The position numbers and the translations under genes were made by a program. Below the pieces are notes generated by a model. The model had not been told where the DNA came from. It saw only the letters and a list, made by a program, of their open reading frames with translations, and searched no databases. DNA of 64,000 nucleotides from Amycolatopsis camponoti (lineage in GTDB: Bacteria > Actinomycetota > Actinomycetes > Mycobacteriales > Pseudonocardiaceae), in NCBI RefSeq assembly GCF_902497555.1, contig NZ_CABVGP010000003.1, forward strand, positions 1,054,001 through 1,118,000, in the 5' to 3' direction. Positions 41,576 to 50,020 of the stretch are shown piece by piece (position 1 is the stretch's first letter; the number at the start of each line of letters is the position of its first letter).

Positions 41576-43836
41576 CTCAGGTCGATCCGCGTCAGCTCGA
41601 GCCGCCGGTACGCGCGGTCGCCGACCGACCAGACGTCCAGGACGTCGCCGTCGAGCTCCGGGTACGCGATCACCAGGCGGGCGGGGCCGCCGTCCGCCTG
41701 GTAGACGATCTCCGCCGGGATGCCGGCTTCGAGCTGCCAGCAGAGTTGTTGCTGCTTCGGCGTCAGACGTCCGGCGTAGCGGTCGCTCATCGCCCGCGCG
41801 AGCTGCCCGCGCAGCAGGCTCGGGCCGCTCGACGGCGCCGCGAGCAGCCGCTCGGCGTGGTCGAGGGGATCCGGCGGCCGGTCGCCGGGGCCGGCGTCGC
41901 GGACGACGACCCTGGGCTCGGCCGCGTCGGTTTCGCGGGCGGGTAGCACGATGGTGCCGTCGGCGGCGTGGTGGGTCGGCGCGTAACCGGCACCGCGCAA
42001 CGCGTCCAGCGTCCCGGACGCGTCCACTGTGGACGTCAGGACGGTCGGCGCCACCGCGCGCAGGCCGAGTTTCGCGAGCTTGCGGTGCGCGGCCAGCTCG
42101 GCGAGCACGGCGGGTTCGCCGACGACGACGCTCGCGACGTCGTGCACCTGCGCCTCACCGTGGCGTCGCGCGACGTCGTTGACCAGGTACACCAGCGGTT
42201 GCGGCAGCTCGCCCGCGGCGATCGCGCCCAGCTCGTCGAGCAGCTCGGCCGCCGTCGAACCCTGGTCGAACGCCCGCCGGACGCTCGCGGGGGAGAACCG
42301 CCAGCTGGTCGCGGTGCCCTGGGCCTCGCGGTCGGCGACGCGGTCGAGCGATGCTGCGAGCCGGGCGTCCGGCGACCCGGGCACGATCGCGGTCAGGTCG
42401 GTGCCGAACAGCGCCGTCGTCCGCGCTCGGGCGACCAGCTCACCGGTGACTTCGACGAGGCCGGTTTCCTCGAGGAGGGCCCGGCCGGTCGCGGTGGCAG
42501 CGCCGTGCGCGACGACGCCGAGGAGCTCGGCCGTGTCCAGTGCGTCCCGCAGGTAGCCGGCGAAGTCCTCGATCGGCAGCATCGGCGCGTGCCACTCGGC
42601 GAGGCGGGTGAGCGCGTCGACGTCGGCGATCGCGGTGCCGGGCTCGAGCCGCGCCAGCACCCGCACGACGAGACGGCGCACCAGCGCGTCGACGTCGGCT
42701 TCGTACTCCGGCGGCGCCGGCTCCCACCAGGTCGTCAGCAGCAGGCGGTACAGCAGCGCGGGCTCGGGCCGGGCGAGATCGGGGTCCGGCGCCAGCGTGG
42801 GCGGCGGCGCCTTCTGGCCGCGACGCGGTGGCGGCGGCTCGTCGGCCAGCAACAGCCCGGCCTGCGCCGCGAGGTCGATGGCCAGCTCGATCTCCGCGGG
42901 CGTCCCGCCGGTGTCCTTGGCGACCTTCTTGACGAGCCGCGCGCCGATCGTGCCGTCCTTGAGCAGCGGGAACGGCTCCACGCCGGCGCGATCGAGGACG
43001 GCCGAGACGCGGTCGAGCAGCCGAAGCGCGGCAGCCGACGACGTGGCCTCCACCGACTCGGCACCGACGTGCGTGACGGCGTACCCGGGTTCGGCGGGCG
43101 TGAACGGCAGCTGGTGGTCCGGGCCGCGCAGGGCGAGCGACACCTCGATCGGCATGACCGCGCTGCCGTAGTAAGTGCTGAACAGGAAGCCGTGCTCGAA
43201 CGCCCAGCCCTCCGCGGTGTGGAAGGACAGCACCCCTTCGGCCTCGGGGACGCCGTCGGCCATGTCCCGCAACAGTTTCCGGGTCGGTTCGGGGGCGGTG
43301 CCGAACACCTCGCGCACGCGGTCGCCGTCGCGGAAGAAGTGGACGAGTTCCTTGTGGCCTTCGGGCAGGCCGAGGGTCTGGGACAGGCGCGCCGTGCGAC
43401 TCCGGCCGATCTCGCCGAGCAGTTCGGCGACGGGCTGACCGAGGCCTTCGGCGCTGAAGTTCTTCTTGTGCAGGAGTTCCGGGAGCCGGATGCCGTCGGG
43501 ATCGCGCCACAGCAGGGCGCGTTCGGCAAGTTCGTCCACAAAGGACTCGATCGTCTCGGCTGTCGTGCCGAGCAGCTTCCCGACTTCGCCGACCGGCACC
43601 GGCCGCCGCCCCAGCGCGTGACACAGCTGGACGGCGCTCACGACCTGCACCTGCGGCAACGACAACCCGAGCACGGCCTCGTTCACGGACTGCGCGGTCG
43701 CGAGCCGGGCCGCGACGACGTCGAGCCGCCGCGGCCACGGTTCGTGCAGCGCGTCGGGCCGGTGGGCGAGGACTTTGGCCAGCTCTTCGCGATCGAGGGC
43801 GGCAAGCCTGCCGAGCAGCTCGTCCGCGGTGGTCAT
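41572..43836 (-). CDS. helicase-associated (XPB/Ssl2-like domain) protein
   Basis: This 754-residue protein of the actinobacterial family carries a helicase C-terminal-like module (helicase_C_3 / XPB-Ssl2 N-terminal-domain type). The N-terminal winged-helix repeats (LGLSLPQVQVVSAVQLCHALGRRPVPVGEVGKLLG) and the middle ATGRALLEE...LTAIVPGSPDARLAASLDRVADREAQGTATSWRFSPASVRRAFDQG agree with that family. No Walker A or DEAD-box motif is visible, so it is not itself a helicase. Homologues are often encoded near the DNA repair helicase XPB. It is convergent with the sortase gene (4-base overlap). No XPB gene is in the window. Confidence 0.83.
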   Translation of the reverse strand: MTTADELLGRLAALDREELAKVLAHRPDALHEPWPRRLDVVAARLATAQSVNEAVLGLSLPQVQVVSAVQLCHALGRRPVPVGEVGKLLGTTAETIESFVDELAERALLWRDPDGIRLPELLHKKNFSAEGLGQPVAELLGEIGRSRTARLSQTLGLPEGHKELVHFFRDGDRVREVFGTAPEPTRKLLRDMADGVPEAEGVLSFHTAEGWAFEHGFLFSTYYGSAVMPIEVSLALRGPDHQLPFTPAEPGYAVTHVGAESVEATSSAAALRLLDRVSAVLDRAGVEPFPLLKDGTIGARLVKKVAKDTGGTPAEIELAIDLAAQAGLLLADEPPPPRRGQKAPPPTLAPDPDLARPEPALLYRLLLTTWWEPAPPEYEADVDALVRRLVVRVLARLEPGTAIADVDALTRLAEWHAPMLPIEDFAGYLRDALDTAELLGVVAHGAATATGRALLEETGLVEVTGELVARARTTALFGTDLTAIVPGSPDARLAASLDRVADREAQGTATSWRFSPASVRRAFDQGSTAAELLDELGAIAAGELPQPLVYLVNDVARRHGEAQVHDVASVVVGEPAVLAELAAHRKLAKLGLRAVAPTVLTSTVDASGTLDALRGAGYAPTHHAADGTIVLPARETDAAEPRVVVRDAGPGDRPPDPLDHAERLLAAPSSGPSLLRGQLARAMSDRYAGRLTPKQQQLCWQLEAGIPAEIVYQADGGPARLVIAYPELDGDVLDVWSVGDRAYRRLELTRIDLS

Positions 43837-43850
43837 CGGCCCAGGTTAGA

Positions 43851-44624
43851 TCACCGTTCGCAGGCCACGCCGTCGCCGTCACGATCGAGGGCGGCCCGAT
43901 ATCCGGGTTCGCCGCGGTGCAGCGGTGCGGCACCGGCGGCTTTCGCGGCGGTGCAGTTCTTGTAGTACGCGGCGGTATCGGGCTTCGGGGCCGGTGCGTC
44001 CTCGGTGGTCTCGACGGGCGGCGGGACCGGGGCTGCCTTGGTGGCCGGGGGCTCCGGGGTCGGGGTGGGCGTGGGCGTCGGCGTCGGAGCGGGGACGTCG
44101 ATGGTCCCGTTGCACGGCGGCGCCCACAGCCCGGTGGTCGCCTGCCGCGCCGCGGTCTCGGCGGCCGCGAGCGCGGGCAGCGCCGCGTCCGTCTCGTACT
44201 TGAGGTACCCCATTCGAATGGCGAGTGTCGCGTAGTCCTGGCCGCCGGCCAAAGTGACGGCGACGCCGTTCGCCGTTTCCGCGCCGAGCGTCACGGATTT
44301 GCCGGAAAGCGCGGTGGTCGCCCAGGCGAGCGATTCCGCGGAGTAGCACCCGGTGGTGCCGGCGGGCGCCGTGACACCGAGGACGCGGACCGTTTTGGAG
44401 GTGCCGTCGCTGCCGTTCACCACCACGGTCGCGCCGTCGGTCACGGTCCCGATCGTGTAGCTGACGGGAGCCGGAGTCGCGCTGCTCGCGGTGGTCGTCG
44501 CGGGTGCCGGAGGGGTGGCGGCCGCGAGCTTCGGCTCCGGGGCCTTTCCGAAGATCGCGCCCAGCACGAACAGGACGGCGAAGGCGGCCAAGACGATCTT
44601 CAGCCAGTTCGGAAAGCGTTTCAT
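43851..44624 (-). CDS. SNase-like domain plus excalibur domain, degenerate nuclease
   Basis: This 257-residue exported protein has a membrane helix (about 8-26). A thermonuclease-like (SNase) domain covers about 55-165 (YTIGTVTDGATVVVNG...KTVRVLGVTAPAG...GKSVTL...GLWAPPC). A Thr-Pro repeat stalk and a C-terminal excalibur domain (AYYKNCTAAKAAGAAPLHRGEPGY...DRDGDGVACER) follow. Active-site residues of SNase are largely missing. TDGATV replaces the usual DGDT, TAPAG replaces D(T/A)PE, and the D-x-YGR loop reads QDYATL. It is thus probably a binding rather than a cleaving protein. The excalibur loop keeps its calcium ligands. Upstream it is divergent from the exonuclease-like gene. Confidence 0.82.
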   Translation of the reverse strand: MKRFPNWLKIVLAAFAVLFVLGAIFGKAPEPKLAAATPPAPATTTASSATPAPVSYTIGTVTDGATVVVNGSDGTSKTVRVLGVTAPAGTTGCYSAESLAWATTALSGKSVTLGAETANGVAVTLAGGQDYATLAIRMGYLKYETDAALPALAAAETAARQATTGLWAPPCNGTIDVPAPTPTPTPTPTPEPPATKAAPVPPPVETTEDAPAPKPDTAAYYKNCTAAKAAGAAPLHRGEPGYRAALDRDGDGVACER

Positions 44625-44817
44625 GCCGGGATTCCTCGTTCCTCGAACGCGACGTGCCGACGGTGTACTCGCGAAATCTCCCGCCCTTGTTACGCATCGG
44701 CTCGTGATCGGCCACCAGTCGTTATCGGGCGGATTGTTGCCGTCACGATCGCGTCACGAACAGCGGCCGCGCCTCGAAAAGCTGTCACAACGCGCGGCCG
44801 GGAAACGACCAGCGGGC

Positions 44818-46209
44818 GTGATCGAATCCCTCTCGCTGCTCGGCGCGGGCGGCCACCCCGCGCACGGAACCGACTTCACCGCGGTGGACGTCCGGACGAC
44901 CGGGCTGCGCCCCGGGCGCGTCGTCGAACTCGCCGCGGTGCGGGTCCACGCCGACGGCTCGCTCGTGGGCGAGCTGACGACGCTGGTGGATCCCGGCGCC
45001 GATGTTTCGCCCGGTCCGTCGGTCGTCCACGGCATCACGCGCGGTGAACTCGATGACGCGCCGTCGTTCGGTGCCGTGCTGGGGCCGCTGCTCGACCTGT
45101 GCGCCGGCAGCGTGATCGTCGCCCACGACCTGGCGTTCGTGACGGCTTTCCTGGACTTCGAAACCCAGTTCGCCGGCGTCCGGATGCCGGTGCTGCCGGG
45201 CGTCTCGACGCTGGCGGCCGCGCAGTCCGTGGTGCGGCTGCCCAACTACCGGCTCGCCACCGTCGCCCACGCCCTGGGTGTGTCCGGCAGGCCCGGGCAA
45301 ACCGCGCTCTCCCGGGCGAGGACGGTCGCGGCGCTGGTCACCGGCATGTTCGGGCGGTACGGGTGCACGTTCGCGACGCAACCGGTGTTCCCCGGCCTGC
45401 CGCGGCTCGCCGGCGGACGGCTGCTTCCGCGCGGCGAAGCGGTGCCGGCCGAGCCCGGGTGGATGGCCGAGGCGCTCGAGCGGGTGCCGGCCGGCCGGAC
45501 CGGGGACGCCTACCTGGACCTGCTCGCCGAGGCCGTCTCGGATCAGCACTTGTCGCGTGCCGAGGTGGCCGCCTTGGCCGCGTCGGCGACCGAGGCCGGG
45601 CTGTCCGAGGGGCGGGTGCGGACGACGCACGAGCAGCTCGTGACGGCCCTGCGGCACATCGCGGAACGGGACGGCGTCGTGACGGCCGTGGAAGCACGCG
45701 AGCTGCGCCAGGTGGCGACGGCGCTCGGCGTCACGGACGCCGGCGACCTGCGTCCGGCCGCCGGCGGCAAGCCGACCCGGGTGCTGGTGCTCGGCACCAC
45801 CGTGGCGGCGGACGGGATGCGGGCCCGGGTGCTGGCCGAGGGCGTCCAGCTGGCCAAGAAGCTGACCGCGAGCGTCACGCACCTGGTGGTCGACGCGACC
45901 GTGCCGGCCACCGAGCCCCGGCGGGCGCGGGCCGCCGAACTGGGCGCCGAAGTGGTCGACGTCCGCGCGGCACCCGTGGCGCTCGGCTTCGAGCCGCCGC
46001 CCGCACCCCGGGCCGCGGTCGCCGCGCCGAGCCGCCCGGCGAAGGTGCTCGGCGGCCGGCTCCTGATGGGCGCCGGCCTGGTGCTGATGTTCATCGTCGT
46101 GATCGGGATGTTCGGCGGCACCCCGCTGGCGGGCGGGATCTTCCTGGCGGTCCTGGGCGTGGGCGCGTTGCTCGGCGGGTGGGTGCTCGCCGAGCCGGCG
46201 CCGCGGTGA
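44818..46209 (+). CDS. DnaQ-like exonuclease fold with BRCT domain and membrane helices, catalytic residues lost
   Basis: This predicted 463-residue protein has a DEDDh exonuclease fold at about 18-170 (FTAVDVRTTGLRPGRVVELAAVRV; VVHGITRGELDDAP; IVAHDLAFVTAFLDFE; NYRLATVAHALGV). A helical TerB-like middle covers about 220-300, a BRCT domain about 318-380 (RVLVLGTTVAADGMRARV...THLVVD), and two membrane helices about 400-455. The catalytic set is broken: Exo I has DVR for DxE, Exo II has AHDLAFV where HNxxFD is normal, and Exo III has GQTALSRA for H-x-A-x-x-D. It is probably a nuclease-like binding protein tethered to the membrane. The GTG at 44818 is chosen; its N-terminal boundary is uncertain. 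Confidence 0.83.
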   Translation: MIESLSLLGAGGHPAHGTDFTAVDVRTTGLRPGRVVELAAVRVHADGSLVGELTTLVDPGADVSPGPSVVHGITRGELDDAPSFGAVLGPLLDLCAGSVIVAHDLAFVTAFLDFETQFAGVRMPVLPGVSTLAAAQSVVRLPNYRLATVAHALGVSGRPGQTALSRARTVAALVTGMFGRYGCTFATQPVFPGLPRLAGGRLLPRGEAVPAEPGWMAEALERVPAGRTGDAYLDLLAEAVSDQHLSRAEVAALAASATEAGLSEGRVRTTHEQLVTALRHIAERDGVVTAVEARELRQVATALGVTDAGDLRPAAGGKPTRVLVLGTTVAADGMRARVLAEGVQLAKKLTASVTHLVVDATVPATEPRRARAAELGAEVVDVRAAPVALGFEPPPAPRAAVAAPSRPAKVLGGRLLMGAGLVLMFIVVIGMFGGTPLAGGIFLAVLGVGALLGGWVLAEPAPR

Positions 46210-46280
46210 CCGCCGGTCGTCGGCGGGGCGGAGCCGACCCGGGTGGCCGGGTGTCCGGCGTCACCGGTTCACTGGGACCC

Positions 46281-46619
46281 ATGGCAGGAATTCCGGAACT
46301 CGCGCTCCGGCAGGTCGAGCGGTGGTGCGCGCAGCGCGTCCCCGAGCACCTTCACGACCAGGTCCGCGTCGAATGCCGGACCCGGGGCCGCGCGGTGACG
46401 ATCGTCGAGCTGCGTGCACCCTGGTCGCCGCAGGCCGGTCCCGAGTGGACCGAGCAGAAGATCGCGCAGCTGCGCCTCGACGAGTTCGGCATCTGGTCGG
46501 TCCTCTGGGCCGACCGCAACGGACGGTGGCTGACCTACCCGGACGCACCGGTCGCCAGCTCGCCGACGCTCCTGCTGGCCGAGATCGAGCGCAACCCGAA
46601 CGGCATCTTCTGGGGCTGA
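46281..46619 (+). CDS. DUF3024 family protein
   Basis: This 112-residue cytosolic protein matches DUF3024 by PELALRQVERWCAQRVPEH, QVRVECRTRGRAVTIVELRAPWS, VLWADRNGRWLTYP and the C-terminal LLAEIERNPNGIFWG. The family is small and uncharacterised. The ATG at 46281 is preferred to a GTG at 46251 because the domain begins there. The stop codon is immediately followed by the open frame of a truncated P-loop kinase, which looks like a deletion junction. The start lies 72 bases after the exonuclease-like gene. Confidence 0.85.
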   Translation: MAGIPELALRQVERWCAQRVPEHLHDQVRVECRTRGRAVTIVELRAPWSPQAGPEWTEQKIAQLRLDEFGIWSVLWADRNGRWLTYPDAPVASSPTLLLAEIERNPNGIFWG

Positions 46620-47032
46620 CCGGCGCCTGGCGGGACGCCTTCTTCAAGACCTTCGAAGCCGCGCAGCTGCTCACCCGCGCCATGGCCGAGACGCACCTGC
46701 GGACCGGGCACGACGTCGTCATGCCGCAGCTCGCCACCCGCGTGGCCGACATCGCGGCCTTCGAAGACGCCGCGGCACGCTGCGGCGCCGAGTACCGGGA
46801 AATCCTGCTCACCGCCGACAAGGTCGTCGCCGGGGCCCGGTTCGCCGCGCGCTCCGGCTCCGCCACCGAGGGCATCGACGTCGTCATCGACCGCGGCGGT
46901 GGGATCGCGCTGGTCGAACGGATCCACGACCAGCTCACCGCTTACCTCCCGCAGCGCCCGGACTGCCTCGTCGTACCCACGAACGGGCGCACGAGCGGCC
47001 AGACCTACGCCGATGTCGTCGCGTTGCTCTGA
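46620..47032 (+). pseudogene. 5'-truncated P-loop kinase (AAA-type) remnant
   Basis: From about 46620 the frame reads WRDAFFKTFEAAQLL, then AMAETHLRTGHDVVMPQLATRVADIAAFEDAAARCG and ends TNGRTSGQTYADVVALL. This is the body of an AAA-type small-molecule kinase-like family in which the missing first 40 or so residues hold the P-loop (GPPGVGKST) and the first Asp. An ATG at 46682 could start a protein of 116 residues, but it would lack the nucleotide site. The truncated gene abuts the DUF3024 stop, so a deletion probably fused the two. Its 3' end overlaps the convergent MazG-like gene by 28 bases. Confidence 0.7.
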
Positions 47033-47346
47033 TCCGGTGGTGGGAAGCGGACCTCGTTGCGGTCGATCTTCGCGTGCGCCGCGGCCGCCAGGTCCACGCC
47101 CAGGCGGTCGGCCAGCTGGAGCAGGTACAGGGTGACGTCCGCGATCTCGTCCAGGACGTTCGCTTCCAGCGCCGGGTCCTCGCGCCACGCGTCGGACTCC
47201 TCCGGGGTCAGCCACTGGAACAGCGAGGTCAGCTCGCCGACCTCGCCGGACAACGCCATCACGAGGTTCTTCGGGGTGTGGTACGGCTCCCAGGCGCGGG
47301 CCGCCGCGAAGGCGCGGAGGCGCTGGGTCACGTCGTCGAGGGTCAC
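47005..47346 (-). CDS. MazG-like nucleotide pyrophosphohydrolase
   Basis: This 113-residue protein of the all-alpha NTP pyrophosphatase (MazG/RS21-C6) superfamily has the first metal-binding helix ALSGEVGELTSLFQWL with Glu pair (ExxE), and the second as ANVLDEIADVTLYLLQLADRLGVDL (E/D). These match the EExx...ExxD layout of dUTPase-like pyrophosphohydrolases. The PYHTPKNLVMAL motif is characteristic of the RS21-C6/iMazG type. It would remove non-canonical nucleotides. The GTG at 47346 fits the usual short N-terminus; an upstream in-frame ATG at 47370 would add 8 residues. Confidence 0.87.
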   Translation of the reverse strand: MTLDDVTQRLRAFAAARAWEPYHTPKNLVMALSGEVGELTSLFQWLTPEESDAWREDPALEANVLDEIADVTLYLLQLADRLGVDLAAAAHAKIDRNEVRFPPPDQSNATTSA

Positions 47347-47479
47347 GCGGCGATTGTCCCCGCCAATCACGGTGCGCTAACGGCCGTATGGCGGACTGCC
47401 GTTGACCGGTGAATCTCTCACTCAATAGGTTGAACTTCGTCGGGATGCTTGCGGGGCTTGAAGCACGGAAAGGAACGTC

Positions 47480-48400
47480 TTGAAGTACCTGCGATCCGTC
47501 CGCGGACGCATGCTGTGCATCGCGTTCGTGCCCGCCGGAGCGCTCGTCGTCGTGGCCGTCGTGATCGCGTTCTTCCTGGTCCACCAAGCGAACCGGACGC
47601 GGGACAGCGCCCTGGACGCGGCGGACGCCGCCGGGCGGACCGCCCGCGCCGTCGTCGCCCTGCAGGGTCAGCGCAGCGCGGCGATGTCCGCGCCCGACCA
47701 ACGGACCGCCGCGTACGCGAATTTCACCCAGCGGATCGACACCGCCATCGCCGGGCTGCGCGACCACACCCGCTACGCGCCCGACGCCGAATCCGCGTAC
47801 CAGCAGACCACCGCCGTCGAGCTGCTTTCCGTCGCCGAAGGCATGGATCGCTCCGATTCCCTCGCCCTCGCGGGGATCGACGGCGTGACGCGGCGGCCGT
47901 TCACCGAGGCCGTGGCCGCCTACCGGGCCGAACTGGACCGGCTCGCGCCGCAGCTCACCGAAAGTGGCCGTATCGCGTACGAGTCGCTCACCCGCAGCGC
48001 CGATTGGAGCAGGCTGGCCGCCGTCGAAGACGCGTTCGCGGCCGCCGAACCGTTGCCCGTCCCCGAATCCACCTGGCGCAGCGCCGCCTACACCGTCTCG
48101 CAGCAGCTCGGCGGCCTGTACTCGCAGCAAAGCCAGTACGCCGTGCAGCTCACCCTCGACGACGGCCGCCGCACGCTCGCCGGCGCGATCGCCGCGAGCA
48201 CGGCCCTGCTGCTGTCCGCCGGGCTGCTGCTCGTCGTCGTGCGGCGGCTCGTCGCGCGCGTGCCGGTGCCGGTCGTCCCGATCATGGTGCCGACCATGCA
48301 GGCGGCCATCCCGCGACCCCGCCACGCACGGTCACGGCGGCCGCGCCTGCCCGAACCGTGGCCGATGAAAGCCGTGCTCGACGACTTGCGACGCCGATGA
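47480..48400 (+). CDS. orphan nitrate/nitrite-sensing-type membrane receptor without kinase
   Basis: This 306-residue protein has one N-terminal helix (about 12-33). A large external helical domain (about 38-230) carries the features of nitrate- and nitrite-sensing (NIT) domains (GRTARAVVALQGQRSAAMSAP). A second helix (about 235-258) and a short basic, Pro-rich tail follow. In related histidine kinases this sensor is followed by HAMP and kinase domains; here the protein ends after 45 cytosolic residues. It may be a truncated kinase or a free-standing receptor. The TTG start is preceded by GAAAGGAAC. The next gene on the strand is unrelated. The surrounding sequence shows no remnant of a kinase domain. 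Confidence 0.75.
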   Translation: MKYLRSVRGRMLCIAFVPAGALVVVAVVIAFFLVHQANRTRDSALDAADAAGRTARAVVALQGQRSAAMSAPDQRTAAYANFTQRIDTAIAGLRDHTRYAPDAESAYQQTTAVELLSVAEGMDRSDSLALAGIDGVTRRPFTEAVAAYRAELDRLAPQLTESGRIAYESLTRSADWSRLAAVEDAFAAAEPLPVPESTWRSAAYTVSQQLGGLYSQQSQYAVQLTLDDGRRTLAGAIAASTALLLSAGLLLVVVRRLVARVPVPVVPIMVPTMQAAIPRPRHARSRRPRLPEPWPMKAVLDDLRRR

Positions 48401-48488
48401 GCACCTCACACAAAGTCACGGACTACGCCGAAAAGAGCACGCGGTTGGCCCACACGCGCGATTGCCGGGCTCGGGCAGACTGGTCGGC

Positions 48489-49832
48489 GTGAGTCCCCCT
48501 CCGGATCTCCGCCCCTACCTGCGCACTTTGGACGCGGAAACGCTGGCGGACCTGTTACACGCCCAAGCCGAACGTGACCCTGAGTTGCGGCATTCGCTCG
48601 AACTGCGCGCCGCCACCCAATCCGGTGACGTCAGCGAGGCGCACCGGCTGCTCGACGCCGCGGTGACCGACGGGAACGGCGGATACACCGCGAAAGTCGG
48701 GGCGGTCCTCGACACGCTGCGGCGCATGCTCGACGCCGGCAGCCGCGCCGACCTGGCCCCGCTCGCCCGCCGCACGGTCGACGACATCAGCGAGGTGCTC
48801 GAGCAGTCCGGCGACCACACCGGCGACCTCGGCGACCGGCTGGACCGCGCCGTGGAGCTGTACGCCCGCGCGTGCGCCGCCCGGCCGCCGGACCCGGAGA
48901 AGCTGGCCGACTGGATCCTCGAGGTCGAGTTCGACGGCCCGGGCCGTCCGTCGATCGCCCTCGCCGACTTCGCGGCGCCGCTGGGCGAGCCCGGCCTGCG
49001 GCGGATCAAGTCCACTGTGGACGACGTGCTGACGGCGAGCGGGCCGGGACACCGCCGGGACGTCGCCGAACGGCTTCGTGAACAGCTGGCCGAGGTGCTC
49101 GGCGACGTCGACGAGCTGGTCGCGATCCTGTCGGCCAAGCCGCCGCGGCGCGACGTCAGCCTCAAGATCGTCCGGGTGCTGCGGGCCGCCGGGCGACACA
49201 GCGAGGCCATCGCGCACGCCGCCCGCGCGCTCACCCACGACAAGAACGGGCACGCGCCGGAACCGGTCAGGGTGCCGGAACCGGACGACGAAACGTCCCG
49301 CCGCCGCAAGGAGTTCGACGCCAAGCCGGACCGCGGGACGTTCGCCGCGCTGCGCGAAGCCGCGACCGCCGACGGGAAGTGGCCGACCCAGCGCCGGGCC
49401 GCGCTGGCCCGCCTGCGCGAGCTGGCCGCCGAAGGACCGGGGCACGCCGACGAGCTGGCCCGGGTCCTGCTCGACGACGGCCGTCCCGACGAAGCCTGGC
49501 GCGCGTGCGTGCGGTTCGGGGCGTCGCCGGAGCTGAAACTCGAACTCGCCGAGCAGCGCGCCGCCGAGCACCCGGCCGAGACGATCCCGGTCTTCCGCGA
49601 GCACGTCGACGAGCTCATCGAGCGCAAGGACCCACAGGCCTACCGTGAGGCCGCGCGCCGGCTGAAGCTGTTGCGCACCTTGCACAAGCGTGCGGAAACA
49701 GCGGACGAATTCACCGCCTACGTCGGTGCCCTGGTGGAAACCCACCGCCGGAAATCCCGCCTGATCACGGAAATCCGGGCCGCCCGAATTGCCATCCCGA
49801 AGGCCGTAACCTCCCCAAGACCACCTCGTTGA
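48489..49832 (+). CDS. large helical protein of unknown function, SWIM-associated type
   Basis: This 447-residue cytosolic protein is almost entirely helical with many Ala, Leu, Arg and Glu residues. Its start (DLRPYLRTLDAETLADLLHAQAERDPELRHSLELRAA) resembles the region found after SWIM zinc fingers in other actinobacterial proteins, with later repeats of TPR-like form (RHSEAIAHAARAL, DDGRPDEAWRAC). No SWIM zinc finger (CxCxnCxH) is present. It may act as a scaffold. The GTG at 48489 is used because the homologous block starts there. Neighbours are an orphan receptor and another large unknown gene. Confidence 0.72.
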   Translation: MSPPPDLRPYLRTLDAETLADLLHAQAERDPELRHSLELRAATQSGDVSEAHRLLDAAVTDGNGGYTAKVGAVLDTLRRMLDAGSRADLAPLARRTVDDISEVLEQSGDHTGDLGDRLDRAVELYARACAARPPDPEKLADWILEVEFDGPGRPSIALADFAAPLGEPGLRRIKSTVDDVLTASGPGHRRDVAERLREQLAEVLGDVDELVAILSAKPPRRDVSLKIVRVLRAAGRHSEAIAHAARALTHDKNGHAPEPVRVPEPDDETSRRRKEFDAKPDRGTFAALREAATADGKWPTQRRAALARLRELAAEGPGHADELARVLLDDGRPDEAWRACVRFGASPELKLELAEQRAAEHPAETIPVFREHVDELIERKDPQAYREAARRLKLLRTLHKRAETADEFTAYVGALVETHRRKSRLITEIRAARIAIPKAVTSPRPPR

Positions 49833-50020
49833 GCCGGGTGAACCGGTGTTTCACGTGCACCGGGACAGCGAAATTCCGCCAAGGCGGTCACACCCTTGGC
49901 CAGCGATGTCGCGGTGGCCCTGTTCCGCCGTCCGGCTCGGCGCCTCCCCGTCGAGCACGCGGCGGGACCCGCGCCAGGGCCACCGCGACCAGCTCGCCGG
50001 GCCGATGAAACGATGACCTC

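Noticed and set aside
41572..43836. DNA helicase
   Set aside because: The protein matches helicase-associated domains only; no Walker A or B helicase motifs are visible.
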